A DNA stretch of 64,000 nt from Echinostoma caproni (GCA_900618425.1 UZAN01039631.1:53664-117663), one strand, 5' to 3'. Positions 39,878 through 52,900 are shown, numbered from the stretch's first letter. Notes: generated by a model from the sequence alone, not told the origin. Numbers and translations: made by a program.

Positions 39878-40980
39878 ATAAACCCCAAAACCACAAGACG
39901 GATTATATAATAAACTCGGTTAACACTGCCATGGAATTTGGTCCAATATTTCTCCTAATCTTAGCGATCAACCATTTGGTTAACACCAAGGCCGTTGAAT
40001 TTTGATTGTATGTTCTGAAAAGCGTTGCACCTTACTGGTAGCCAGAGAATAAATTCATCTGTATAGTGTTTTCCCTAACAAATTTGGTTTGAGTTTGTTT
40101 GTATGCACATTGCGAAAACATTCATAGACATTTTCCAATTTTATTAGTACGGAGAATCAGTTTTTGCCTTTTTAGTGTTTTCAGTTCAGTTTTAACATTC
40201 CCATTTGTAAAAAAGCAAACACATTCAGTGTCTACAAACAAATTGAATTATTCAGTTTTATTTGTGTCTAAGAGAAAAAGTGGTTAAAAATTAATTGCGT
40301 GCAAATTGGAATTTAACTTTACTTTTTCAAGCATTTACAAGAGCACACGCTCGCACAAGCTTTGCAGATAATTTTCACCTTTGTCTCGATTCGGAGAGTG
40401 CACTATTTGGAAATTTGCATTCCGTTTTGGGCATTGAAGAGTGATCTGTTATAACAGCTTTTTGTTTTCCAGTCCATTGGCAATATATATCGGTTATTTT
40501 TAAGAAAAAAGCTGCTGTTTAGTGGAATGTATTAAAGTTCCTTCATCCGCCAAGAATGATCACAACGGTACTCGAGAGGAAGTGCCATATTTCTGATCGG
40601 TGATATTGTTTCAATCAAGAATGGAGCAATTTTTTTGATCAATTTACAAAAGAAAATCCGTCGTTCTAGCGTTCTAATGAATTTTGCTCTTTACCAATCA
40701 ATTGTAATAGGAAAGCTGAACCGAAGTTTTCTAGTAGGACTGTCACGTGAATGACAGCCGGTATACCAACAACCGGAGGGGGTTTTTAACCGCTCTTGTT
40801 TTCTAATAAAACTTGCTTATTTAAAGTCAATCATTTTTAACTTCTTATTTCACAATCTAGTCACTGCTTACGAACGAATAGAAGTGCTAATAATGTTCAC
40901 AATTTCTGTCCGTACCATTCAGAATGATAGCAAAATCAACTAAGTTACAAACACTTGTGATTGTGCACTAACCAACTGCT

Positions 40981-41360
40981 CCTTTGTATTTGTATTTGTA
41001 CAGACCTTTGCGAGAATAGAACATTCGCATTTTAGTCAAAAATTACTCATGTCATGAATAGAAGGAAAGATACAAGTAAAATATTTAGCCTTCAAGGTTA
41101 CTCAGAAATTCTGAGGAAACGTGCTCTCGGTTTACAAGGATTCTGGTAAGATGTGGAACTGGGGAATTTCCATAGAGACTAATGCGAGAGGGTAATAATC
41201 GATAAGAAGAACATGTAGAGGTATGAGAACAGCATTTATATAAATCGCCATGTAAAGGATGGTTGGGGTCAACGAGGATTTTCCGGGCAAACGTTTCACA
41301 TGCGGACAAGTGAAGTTCATACAATTTTTTCGATAGCTCATCAACGGGTATAAAAGATAC
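40981..41360 (-). mobile_element. 3' fragment of a Jockey-superfamily LINE
   Basis: On the minus strand the frame ending at 41085 reads FIPVDELSKKLYELHL, then DPNHPLHGDLYKCCSHTSTC, then SSYRLLPSRISLYGNSPVPH. This aligns with the C-terminus of the element at 58912 (DPLQPLHPDLSSCRSHPSTC, SSFRQLPSRNNIFKNSPVVY). About 85 bases after the stop lies a TACAAA tandem tail (40983-41001), as expected at a LINE 3' end. It is a heavily 5'-truncated, diverged member of the same clade. Confidence 0.75.
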
Positions 41361-41471
41361 ACGACTGACTCCAGGAGCTTCATTTAATCCATCCAATGCA
41401 CTTGGGATCTTCATTGGCAACACAGACACAGAGGTCATATTCATAACTATTTTGTTTACATACGTATACAA

Positions 41472-42530
41472 AAACTAATTGCATGGTGTATTTCACCATA
41501 CGTCATTTAGGCAAATAGAGTTGGTTTGTTTCTGCTCCGACCATATGCATTATTTGCCCTCATCAATTCACCTGTACGGAAGCACCAGACTCGTAACACC
41601 GAAACAATTCGACTGCATTGTTATTGTGATTTTCTCACTGTTTTTGTTTGTTCGATTGTCTGGGTAGTTTGAGCAGAAAATGTTTTGTCAGGTTGCTGAG
41701 GCCAGAAAATTCAAGTTTGTTAAGTCGAAAATATGTACTCAGTTTACACAGCACCTATCAACAGACGGATAAGGTAACTAATCTATTTTCTTCCTTTGTA
41801 TCAGAACATCCGACCCTTTTGTACTGAGGTTAAAGAAGAAACAAACAACCTTAGCGTCTCGATACTAATGCCACTTTTCTGAGAGTGTGCGTACACTCAG
41901 AAAAAACCAGACACTCGTATGGTCCAAATGGATAAAATCAAATATATGAATACTCTCTGAAGGAACGTTCTTATACTGAAAATATCCACACTAACCAATC
42001 AGAAGCGGTCTAATTAAGATAATTAAAATGAAAACATACAGTTTCAGATGACTTCACAAATCAATGGATCAGCATTTGAAACGAAAACAGTCTGAAACAG
42101 TTACTGTTCAATCGGTTATACCTAAAGTTCTTGTCTGGTAATTTTATTCAATTGTTTAATGAACAGCAGGATAGACGCATCTATTGATCTGGAGGACATG
42201 CTGTTAGACTGCAACTGTTGGTAAAATATGTACTGAAATCGAGTGTAATGACCACAATTTGTTCTCATATGCATACACTTATAATCGGACCGGACAACAC
42301 AACCAAACTCGTCTTCAAAGTCCGGTGGTTGATGGTAGAATTTGGCCTGGGGTAGACAGAGTTAGTGATGGATAACGTAGGATTGTAGGATTGCATGACG
42401 AAAGATAACTAAACAGACTAATACCATCCAATAGGCTTTTTCCCACTGAATTACGCTCCCCACTAAAAGGCGTATTGTTCTTCCTATTCGACTGAATTCT
42501 GTGTTACATGAGAGAAGGGGAGAGTCTGAT
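41472..42530. other. unassigned DNA
   Basis: Nothing recognised. Confidence 0.45.
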
Positions 42531-42534
42531 TACA

Positions 42535-42712
42535 TACTTAATTTCGTCGTGTAAAGAGAAAATAAAACGTGATCTGGAAAGCACTGCGCAGATGTTTAGA
42601 CTTGAGTGAGTATTACCAGCAATGAGAATTTATTTATCAAGATTAGGATTGAACTTCGGATCTCACTGATAGGACAAAGCATACTACCCACTTGATCACT
42701 GTGCACGAAGTT
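42535..42712 (-). mobile_element. tRNA-derived SINE, same 3' end as 31-32 kb copies
   Basis: On the minus strand TGATCAAGTGGG (start 42699) and AAGTTCAATCC (start 42656) are A- and B-box-like with starts 43 bases apart. The word GTGGGTAGTATGCTTT is shared with the copy at 31990. The 3' part CAGTGCTTTCCAGATCACG followed by TTTACACGACGAAATT matches the ends of the 31-32 kb and 57 kb copies. Confidence 0.6.
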
Positions 42713-45700
42713 TCGCATTTGTCCCGAGCAGATGAAAACAGCTGCACAGTGTTAGTCAGATTCTCGGATCCCACCACATACCCTATGAAACAAAATTCAA
42801 TAGGGTCAAACGGAATACTAGTGTGAGTCATGTGTGCTACAATGAATTCGAAACTACTCGACGTTGGTACGATGATTGAACTACCTAATCTAAATTTACT
42901 GAGTTGCATCATTTACATGTGTGAAATCGATTTTTCGTCGTTCAGCCAAAGGGGTTTCAGTGCTTGAAGCGAATTTCGTGATGTGCATGATTCAGGCCTC
43001 TTGGGACAAATGCAAATCGCTTCTCGGGTCGCCAGCATTGAAAACTTATTGCCGTCGAGAGGGGTGTGGTGAGGATTGATAACTGATCGTCAAATCTAAA
43101 GGCTTTACCAAGTGATTAGCTGTTGAGCTCGGAAGAGCTCCACTCCCATCACGTAGGACAACGTGGATTTTGTTTCTTGATACGAGATAACTGCATTATC
43201 GTTTGACCGACGTAATTCGCACGTAAAGTTGGTTGGCAATCATAGATGAGGTCAGTGTGGGCAGCCTAGCTTTGGAATGACATCGAATGATTGGTGATGT
43301 AAAGAACACATTTAATCTTAGAGATAGCGAAACTGAAAATCACTGCAGTGGCTAAGACTCTAGTAATCCATCCACTACAGCATACCCCTTGAACAGAAGA
43401 CTGATAAACGGTGCATTTTTCTCCGTTCGGACATGTTATCCATTCTGTTTAGTCTTAGTGCGGCCATTTAACCTCTCGTGAAAGAGATTTTCTAGTGAAA
43501 TTATCCCATTAGTTCCAGTGCAGCTTTTGAAGCATTTTTTAAACAGATGCAGTTGTCTATGCGAGACAGCATACAAAGTTACTTTTTGAAAGTCCGGGAA
43601 AAAACTGCAGAAATGTTTAAACTGCTACTACTCTATTTCACTTCTGGTGCTCAGAATAAATTCACTGAAAACATGTTTACCTATACTGTATGTTCCTAAT
43701 TAATGAAATTCTGATATTCCTTGAAATTATCATCATCGTCTCTACCGATTCAATAGGTTTTATTTTCTCAGATAGACTAGATTTAAGGCACATGCAATCG
43801 TGTATATTTTAATAATAATAACAATAGTATTTTTGATAATAATGCTTATAGTTATGAAGATGGTTCCTATTAAAAGTGATTCGGATAATTTGCTCTTAAT
43901 ATGTTCCCTTGCAAGTTAATGTGGCTCATTACGATTTACGAACTCACCATGTTCAACTTACAGAGCAGATTATATATGATTATATTTCAGTAGAATATTC
44001 TTACGCACTTTCACTATTTATGAGACACTCTATGCTGGAATTTGTCCATATTGCTAGAATTCAATACCACCTGATATAACGCTCCCGGTTGATATTGATT
44101 GATCTTATCCGGAACTGGCCAACGTTTGAATATACGACTTCTCAATATGACTACGACTGAGAAGGATATACGGAATGAATAAACGGGAATCAGTATTGGA
44201 TAAAAAAAGCGACCACCTCTCATAGATTGCTAAACTTCCATCAACTTTTGTTATGTGGTTGATAGAATCCTGCTTTCCATGAGACACAGTAGAAGATATT
44301 TTCACTCTAAGTCTTGCGTTAATTTTTAAAACTCATTATTCTTCAAAATTTAACATTTACCTGAGCCCTGTGCATTCACCGAACACATTACTTCATCAAC
44401 CTTAACTCATCTCGTAAACTGGATTGGCGGGTGCGTTAACTTGCAACGCAGTTATCCAAGTTGCGAAGGTTACCAGCTTTTTACAATACAAATCTAATTT
44501 ATCAAAGAGACTTCCATTGAGATATTCTAATGCGTTTCCATGGAAAACCAGCTAAAAGTGATTAGGTAAAAAGCCACCGGATACTGCGCTCCGTTGTCAG
44601 CAAGAGGATTACGATTGAAAGGTACTGAACGTTCGGAGTATACACCATACGTGGGTTTCCTTAAATTAGGGATATTATAGATGAATGACTTTAGTGACAA
44701 CTTGATTTTTTTGACTTCTAGTACGTTTATGGTAGGGGTGTGACAAGCAGATAAATGAACAAAATGTAGTGCAACAGACAACTGAAACTTGTCCTTGATA
44801 CCATTTTTGAGCAGCCTTTCCGTCCTTTATCTTCTTATCGCTAGATGTGACTCAATCAAACATGTGTATCGGATGATGGTTCCCATGTCGTTTGGACACT
44901 ACTTCGGGCTAAAACCAATCGGTTGAAAACAATATGCTGGGAATCTTCCAGTACTTGTGAATTATAAACCAGTCAGTCCACCAACTCATGCTTTCATTCG
45001 TTCTGATGATATTTAGCTTGGGTTTTGCGAAATCTGGAAGAATTAAAATTGGTCAGTTTAATGGTTCGATTGGGATATTTTGTTACTTACCATAGATACA
45101 TGCTATCAAACTCGTCGAAATTTATTTGAATTTACTGGTAGTGATAATATTTGTACAAACAATTTGTACGCTTAAATCCTAATGAGCACACGAATATATT
45201 GTAATATAATGATAAAATATATAATAGCTCGAATGCGCTTTATCAACCCTGTCTCTAGAACAAGACATATTTTGCAACTGATATACCCTTTCATTCAAAA
45301 CACTAAGGGTTTAAATCAATTCCGGGAAGAAATGATGCAATTTTTTTGCAATAAAGTGGCCTCCAGGATACATCTATATCCAGTTTCGAAAAACGACAGG
45401 TGCGGATATCCTCTAATAGAACATTGAAGGTATAATAGCCATATGGCATAACTGACTGAACAGCTCTACGTTGAACTTGGATGAAACGTCACGATAACGC
45501 CAAAATTAATTCAAACATGCATACATTGCTTGATCGTTACTTCCCGTAATACAATAATGTCTTTGGGTTATCCATCGCCTATTCTGAAAAAGCAATCACT
45601 TTAAGCTCATTTCTGTGCACCTAGCATTAAAACGGGACTGGTTGACACCCACTCTTGCATCGTCATTTTGACTGTTTAGGTTGCAAACACATACTGAGAT

Positions 45701-46562
45701 TGTGATTCTGACAAACACATTTTGCGCGTCCTCCATACATTCCAATAGACAAATAATGTAGTAGGTAGACTCTGAATCACACAAGTCTTCTCAAGTTGCC
45801 CGTTTAATGACAACATTTAGGCAATGATGCAGGTGTTTTCCAATGGATTCCGGAGGAAGAAATTGAACAGGAGTGGTGAAACAGAAATGCTTTGAAACAC
45901 CACTACTGATGATGAAGGAAATAGTGAGTTCGCTGTGAATTCTTACTCGACCCGAAGCATTTAGGTGAAATATCATCATTAATCTCAGTCGTTTCGAGGG
46001 TATTTCTTTGGGTATAAGGGAGCCGTAGACAGCCGCGCAGTTGACTAAGCCGGATGCTCACTTTCGATCGAGTACTACCATTACCATCGATCAATATAGT
46101 GAGAGAAATGATTAGAAGACTTTACAAAATATCTGGTACTTTTCAATTAACCCTCGACCAGGTAATAAGCTGACTTGCTGATTACTGGTACAGGTCTTTC
46201 ACACATCCGTCAGTTTTCGAAGGACGATGGGACCCAGTACTTTGGTAATGATTTGAATCAATCATATCCTCCACCCGGTGACTTGTGTCATCGTTATGAG
46301 AACTATCTTAGAAAATAAGACCGATCAGTAATTCATCCCATAATTATGAAATACAAAAGTAGAAACAGATTTTGTGCATTAAGCCTGTAATCTAGTCGAT
46401 AGCGCTATCAACGTATTTGGCTATCCCCTGAAAAGGTGTCTACTTCCTTTTCTCTACCTATTCAGTTCAATATTTTTTTACATTTGTTCTTTGGACTTTT
46501 CGTGATAATCTTTGTTTTTGTTGTGATTCTGGTTGAACGAAATTTGTAGTCCTTCGTCTACC
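42713..46562. other. unassigned DNA
   Basis: Short AT-rich simple stretches (ATAATAATAA near 43810) occur here. No gene is supported. Confidence 0.45.
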
Positions 46563-47732
46563 ATGTTTACTAATTCGTGAGATATCCAATGCGTCGGATA
46601 GGCTTCAGGCTCGGATCTACAGGTGAATTTCGTCTCCGAATCCGTTGCATGTTCACTGTTCATCTACTTCGCTTGGTTGCAGAGTTCNNNNNNNNNNNNN
46701 NNNNNNNNNNNNNNNNNNNNNNNNNNNNNNNNNNNNNNNNNNNNNNNNNNNNNNNNNNNNNNNNNNNNNNNNNNNNNNNNNNNNNNNNNNNNNNNNNNNN
46801 NNNNNNNNNNNNNNNNNNNNNNNNNNNNNNNNNNNNNNNNNNNNNNNNNNNNNNNNNNNNNNNNNNNNNNNNNNNNNNNNNNNNNNNNNNNNNNNNNNNN
46901 NNNNNNNNNNNNNNNNNNNNNNNNNNNNNNNNNNNNNNNNNNNNNNNNNNNNNNNNNNNNNNNNNNNNNNNNNNNNNNNNNNNNNNNNNNNNNNNNNNNN
47001 NNNNNNNNNNNNNNNNNNNNNNNNNNNNNNNNNNNNNNNNNNNNNNNNNNNNNNNNNNNNNNNNNNNNNNNNNNNNNNNNNNNNNNTTTGATCCAACTGG
47101 TTTTACTGACTTGTCGGCCATCAGCTTAGGTGTTGATCAAACGCGTCAAAAATGACTCTTATTTTGAAAGTACATTTAGGTTTCCAATATCATACTTGTA
47201 TGCTGATAGCTAGGATTAAAAATACATTTGTTCTGAAATTTATCTCCCAATTCTTGTTCTTAATTCTCTTCTATTATGGTTTGAATTTACGTGACCTTGA
47301 ATGTCGGGATGCAATTTCTAGTAGTTTGAAAGTTACTACACCGATTTGGAAAATATTTCAAGCAGACCATCATGGAAAATCATTTTTTCCAATGTATGGC
47401 TCGTGTTTCATGAGACTATTTATTCGGTTGAACACACGTATTCTAATTAGCTTATCATTTTTCATTTGGTGCACAGTAAATAAGCCGAACAACGAAAATT
47501 GTCTAGCTTACATAGACTGATAAATTCTTTGGTTACAAACTACTCCGGCATTATTTCTTATACTGAAATGATCAAAAATATTCTAAAAAATAAAAGTTTA
47601 CTTTCGAAATCTGACCTTGATGTGTGCGGCTCGTTGCATATGCGTATTGTGGTGTCAGCATGCCGAAACCGGATCAAACATTCAATAGATTTCCGCAAAT
47701 AGTTGAAGCTGAGGCAACTTGTTTGAGAGGCA
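46563..47732 (+). repeat. duplicated segment, copy 2 (interrupted by gap)
   Basis: This is the same sequence as 35676-36506, except that 399 Ns stand where copy 1 has 60 bases. The flanks differ from copy 1 immediately outside: TTCGTCTACC on the left, AATGAGTCC on the right. One of the two substitutions, at 47361, changes His to Gln in the shared 122-codon frame. Confidence 0.9.
46688..47086. other. assembly gap (399 N) inside the duplication
   Basis: This is a run of N. The intact copy predicts about 60 bases here, so either the gap is mis-sized or about 340 bases are inserted. Confidence 0.99.
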
Positions 47733-48324
47733 AATGAGTCCGATCATACCGAAGCAAGACGACGGTTGAATTTGATCGCGCGAAGAAAAGCTGCACACAA
47801 TCGATCGGAGAATAGTCTAGGCGGGTTAACTGGTTTTTCCTTAGGTCACCATTCGGAAACTGATGATTCAATTTGAAATGCGTCTGAGGCCATCTGATAT
47901 GAAGCCGGTATTGAACACCCAACAAAGGAGAGCAGGTATTGGTTTTACTATGAAATTCAAGTCCGGTCGCTCGTTCATTTGGCAGTGAGTTTTATCTCAC
48001 TGGTGGCCAACGAATAATTCAGAAAGTGGAGAAGGCTGATCTACTGATCCAGTTTTCCAATGAATTTCTTGTCACCTGTGAACGGAAGTAAACAATCATC
48101 CTATCTAATCAGTAGAAAAGGAAGTGAATACTGAGTGCCGTTTGGTTTGTCTCCTGCACAAAATCTGGATAGCGCAAAATGTTTTGCACTGATAAAGAGG
48201 GTTTTCAAAACTGGCACTCTCAAAATGCATTCGCGGAATTCATGTTTTTTACATATGAATGTTTGGTATATCTAATCAATACATTCACCGTCTAAATTGC
48301 TTGAGCCAATGACACAAGGTGATG

Positions 48325-48400
48325 ACCATCTACCGTGCAGCTCAGAGGTAAGGGTTGGAAGTCCCAAGCCGAAGGTTCGCGGCTTGAGTCCTGACAGTGA
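48325..48400 (+). repeat. tRNA-derived SINE head
   Basis: CAGCTCAGAGGTAAGG (start 48338) is a good A box and GGCTTGAGTCC (start 48381) matches the B box at 9 of 11; the starts are 43 apart. The intervening GTTGGAAGTCCCAAGCC..GAAGG looks like a decayed anticodon region. The body that follows differs from the 31-32 kb family. Confidence 0.55.
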
Positions 48401-48534
48401 CCCCAAAAGTACGCACTTCTGGCGAGTCCGAAACAGAACGAAACAGTTATCTATTACTCTTTGTTGATAATCACAAACATTTCCATAGTATTTTTTCAAA
48501 TTTATGCAGTTTCGGGAGGTGTCAACTGCCGTAG

Positions 48535-48778
48535 CCAAAATCAAGAAATCGTACATTTAATTGGCGTTTGACTAATAGAAGCACCAACGTGAGTAGATGT
48601 TAGAACGTATATGTTGCATTTGGTATGAGGCAGGATCACATTCAATTACCGTGAATGAAGCTAGAAAGACTACGCTTTGGGAGGAACAATTGTGATGAAA
48701 GTCCGAGTGCTGCACGCGTATGATCAATACCTGTAAGCTGAAGAGCTATATATATGTATATATTTATATATAATAAAC
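48535..48778 (+). repeat. diverged paralogue of 36925-37140 with (TA)n end
   Basis: AATCAAGAAATCGTACATTT, then GACTAATAGAAGC, then CCGTGAATGAAGCTAGAAAG parallel the 36.9-37.1 kb block. The sequence ends in a TATATATGTATATATTTATA tract at about 48750-48772. It may be the 3' part of a repeat whose tRNA-like head is at 48325. Confidence 0.5.
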
Positions 48779-51675
48779 CAATGTCTAAAGTAACTCATCG
48801 TAGATGATTCAAAACGAACTATAATTAATGTACTGAGTTACGTCAACGGTGTCTTATTGTTCTGATTAGCCATCTCATTCGTTGATTTGAAACGCCACTT
48901 TGACTTCCGTCGAGAGCTGTGTGGGAAGTAGGTACTGGAGAGAAACAGACTTTGATCTGTGCAGAACGGCCGTTATCTGTTTGCCGACAGGACAGATCAC
49001 TCCGAACAAGCGCATTCAAATTATCTACAAGCACCATCGGATCGAAGCTTCAGTTCAGTGAAATGAGGTTGTTGAGCTTAAAACTCATCCGCTTGTGTAT
49101 CTGGACTGTAATTGATTGATACATATGCTGAGAGGATGAACAAACACCTTTTGGTGTTTTTTCCTGTCTGTAAAATATTTTTTTTCTGGAGTGGAATGGT
49201 GTATGAATGACTGTTGGTTAAGATCCACTAAACAAGTGAAACTTTGGCTCTGTTATTTGATAGGACACCTACTGCTCGATGGCCAACTGAAGGCGATTCG
49301 TCATCGCCTGATGCGCTTAGGAAGTACCTGGAGGACCTACCCGGTTCCCTTAATTAGGCTACAATATAATAACTACCATAATAATAACTACTATAGAAGG
49401 ATACTCAGTGGACATAGACTCCCAAACAGTACGTTGGGAGAATCAAACACGCCAAATGACATTTTCGCATAACAGTTTGTATGTTGAGTGCCCGGGATTC
49501 ACAAGTTGATGAAACTTCAAAAGCTGCAGTTTAAACGGTAGTACACTACTACGTTATTAGACAACGGTATTTGGCAAGTGACGGAAATGTTGTATGCTAG
49601 AATACTACTATTTAGTTGAGAGTCAAAGTGGGATCATTAAGAGTGGAAGACCAAGCATCGGGTAAGGTTTAAGATATCTGAACCTGAAAGCAGGTGTCAG
49701 CTGTCGGTTGTGATGTTCAGAAATAAGGGTTTTAGTCTCTCAATATGAAGGTTGGCGAATCGAATTCTCTTGTACATACAAGTTGTATGCATTGTTCATG
49801 AGTAACAATAAAATCGAAACAGCTGTTCAATGCTATTTTTCGCCCTCACACAACACTATTTTTAAATTCTATGCGAATTAAATGAACTTCTGAGGAGAGA
49901 CACTCACAAACTATAAGCAACAGACAGAACGAAAACGATTCTGTTTTGGTTTAGAGTCAGTTCGCTCATCCCTCGAGATTAGGCAGTTAATTAGGAATGT
50001 CCCTTAACCGTACAATTGGAAAGGCATGTATAGTACACTACTGGTTGGTTGTAGGCATTTGTGAACTGGATTTCTTCATTAGGCAAAGCGTACCTTATTA
50101 CTGGTGAATGTAAAATGGACAAGGTAGCCATCCACTCAAGTTCGATTGAATAATCAGTTCCTCTCTTTCATTCGCCAATTTGATCACTAAATTTCTTTAC
50201 GGTAATCACAATTCTGTAGGATAAACCCAAAACTACAACCGACAAGCATTCTGTTTGTCCTTTTATTTAACCGATTTTATTAAGAAGCCAATTTTATAAT
50301 AATTGCATATACCCATCCCCTAAACTGTTCATCGAGGAATCGTCTTCATTCAAAATTTATTTGCTTTAGACGATGTTTAGGGACCTGTTAATTAACCTAT
50401 CACTCTTACGGTTTAATAGTTTGTTGATTGCTTGAAGGAAAGAATTTGATAAAGGCCGCCAAATGTCCAGCATTGGAGTCATTCGTCCAATTTCACCATT
50501 CATTTCACTAGGAAAAATAATAGACTTCGGAATATATTCCCAAAAATTCATTGATTGGAATGGTGGATACTTCTTGTCTTTAGAATTATAAAAGTTGTAA
50601 AATAAATAAAGCGTTCATAATGAGGCTTCATGACGAGGTTTGTCAGTAATTCCCCAATCAGAGATGAATAAAATCGCAGTTTTTATGGTCCCATCCGGCT
50701 TTTCGTTAACCCAATCCTCTCGATCCCCTTTACTAACCAATCAAAATAAAACTGGATGCGTGAGTGTGTGTGAGAGACAACATGAAAGCGCAACGAGCGA
50801 TTCGCCCAATTGGATCAATCATAGACTAATTTATCAAAGGAGACCAGCATATCTGTCGAGCGTACATCGATAACCGCGCATGTTCACACGAGAAAGGGGG
50901 ATTGAATGTACAGTTAGGCATCCGTTGAATCAGGTCATGGGAAACAAGGGAAAGCGGTTCTTCTGATCCAATGTGTGTTGCTAACCTATTATGACACAAG
51001 TAATTCGCTAGGGCAGTCCCGGAAAAGATACTCTTATCAGCATTGGTGGAATAAATTCACATTAGGCAAACAAATATAGATTTGCATTACTGCTTTTCCT
51101 GTGCAACGGTTTCATCAGAGGTTTTTCCTCAAAATAATATTGAGCATTTAGGGTGTTTTAACAGTCCAAGTTCGCATAACTTAAACTGGATTATAATAAT
51201 CACTTATCCGTCAGCCATGCAAAATATTTGAAAAAAACATCGTCTATCTGTCTGTTCGATTGAATCTCAACTAATCTGTATGTGGATCGATAGAAAACAG
51301 ACTAGTTGCCAGCAGATCGATTCTGCGCAACGAAACTGAGGTCGTTGAGTAGAATTGGGGTCCCAGGCCTTGGATCGGGTAATATATGCTTTCATTTTCC
51401 CAGGAGCTACTAACTCCGGTTAAGCCAATGAGATTACGAATGTTGTTTCAAGTAAAGTTAAGTCTTCACTTCATTGTTGTATTATGAGTGAATTTAATAC
51501 CCAAACAGCTGTGTTTTACACTTGAACCTGTTGTGGTATACTCACCATGAAATTGGATTTCGTTGGTAAAACAGATTCATCAACGTCAGTATCAGTTGAC
51601 TGAATCTAACTCCAATGAAGTTGCTCTGTGATGCAACGGTTGAGTCGAAGAGATTAGGTGACCAGGTGACGCAAC
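48779..51675. other. unassigned DNA
   Basis: A short ATAATAACTAC repeat lies near 49368-49394. No gene or element was recognised. Confidence 0.45.
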
Positions 51676-51677
51676 GA

Positions 51678-52033
51678 TGTCTAGTAGGTCTTCGGATAAT
51701 GATCGTTTTGCACACACTCATTGATCACCTTCAACGCAGCCTTCTCTTCTGCAAACCAGACGTTAAACTTCAAGTATTTGTTTAGGTCTTTTAACACCAT
51801 AGGCTGTTTGCTTTGTTTCAAATCGATATAACAAAAATAAATTTCTTCCCGTTTAGACTTTGTTCATATGCATCGATGGGAAAATTTTCCGATATGAAAC
51901 AAAGCAAACAGCCTATGGCGTTAAAAGACCTAAACAAATATTTGAAGTTTAACGTCATGTTCGCAGAAGGCTACCTTGAATTTGATCAGTGAATGTGTGC
52001 AAAACGATCATTATCCGAAGATCTACTGGACAG
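51678..52033. repeat. inverted repeat, arms about 145 bp, beside the Penelope-like fragment
   Basis: The left arm (51678-51825) and right arm (51891-52033) are reverse complements at about 90%, separated by about 65 bases. The repeated words include GTTTAGGTCTTTTAACRCCA and AACGATCATTATCCGAAGA. Read from the minus strand, the left arm is open: VLKDLNKYLKFNVWFAEEKA then ALKVINECVQNDHYPKTY. The right arm encodes the same peptide on the plus strand but with a frameshift. The arms are therefore two diverged copies of one coding-like sequence facing each other. I do not recognise the peptide. Confidence 0.75.
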
Positions 52034-52277
52034 CTTACATACCCGTCATGTCAAATCAAGCACCCGGTCGCTCGGACGTAACGCATTTTAGCAACCGGAC
52101 GCAGCTGAATCTAACCTTAATGAAATGTAACGAATGCTGTCCAGGTACAATACTTTGGGTGAAAAACTACAGGAATGCCACTGGGGAAGGTTTGAGGACC
52201 ATGGCAGTTTTGATCGCTCCAAGGCCGTGGGGATGAAAAAATAAAGCTTCTGAACATTCTCGAATCCAGAGACCCCG

Positions 52278-52880
52278 TTGAATTTCCCAGAGAACCCAGA
52301 GAATTACGTGCACAATTATTCACCCGCTGAACTCGGTAATTTACAAAGTGAGGTACTGTCTCTCGGACCTAAATTCTGCATGCTGAATTCTCGTGCTAGT
52401 CGAGTAGAGATTCAGACACAGTTCGAGAATTTGATGAGCCAATTTCACGACCACGTACCTGTAACAGAAACTATAGTGTAGACAACGTAAAATTATCACT
52501 GATTCACTATTGTCAGAAGTATCAAGAAACGGAAATACAGGAAAAGGGATATTGAAGAGCCAGCATAGAAACGCCATCAAAGATTTGCCCAAAAATCGAA
52601 ATATTATTCTTTCAAGATAAAGGTTCAGGATGGGCAGTGTTCGACAGGTCTGAATATGACGACCGGGCGAGGGCTATACTTGCTGATCACAACAAATTCA
52701 GTCACAATGCAAAAGAGAAGGATAAAACGCAGGAATCTGAAAAGAAACTCACGGAGATATTTAAGCAACTCATAGCAGAAAATTACATCTCCAAGGCTTC
52801 ATTTGAAAAACATATTTCATGTGGATCTCAACTACCGAGACTCTATGGAGTGCGGAAAATTTACATACCAAATGTGATTG
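52278..52880 (+). mobile_element. Penelope-like retroelement fragment (N-terminal reverse transcriptase region)
   Basis: The first frame contains VHNYSPAELGNLQSEVLSLG then PKFC, the conserved start of Penelope-like reverse transcriptases. After stops and a shift come KDLPKNRNIIL, QDKGSGWAVFDRSEYDDRA (the ADKG motif with Ala replaced by Gln) and ILADHNKF. The second frame ends with ISCGSQLPRLYGVRKIYIPN, the counterpart of the PRLYG(L)PKIHKP box. Everything downstream, including the catalytic Asp residues and the GIY-YIG endonuclease, is missing, and the frame stops at about 52900. Loss of the 3' part is unusual for an element that normally truncates at its 5' end. At least one stop and one frameshift make it dead. 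Confidence 0.8.
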
Positions 52881-52900
52881 AAAATATTGTTTCCCATTAG

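Noticed and set aside
46577..47155. Open frames across the second N block
   Set aside because: Mostly N; only the edges are real sequence.
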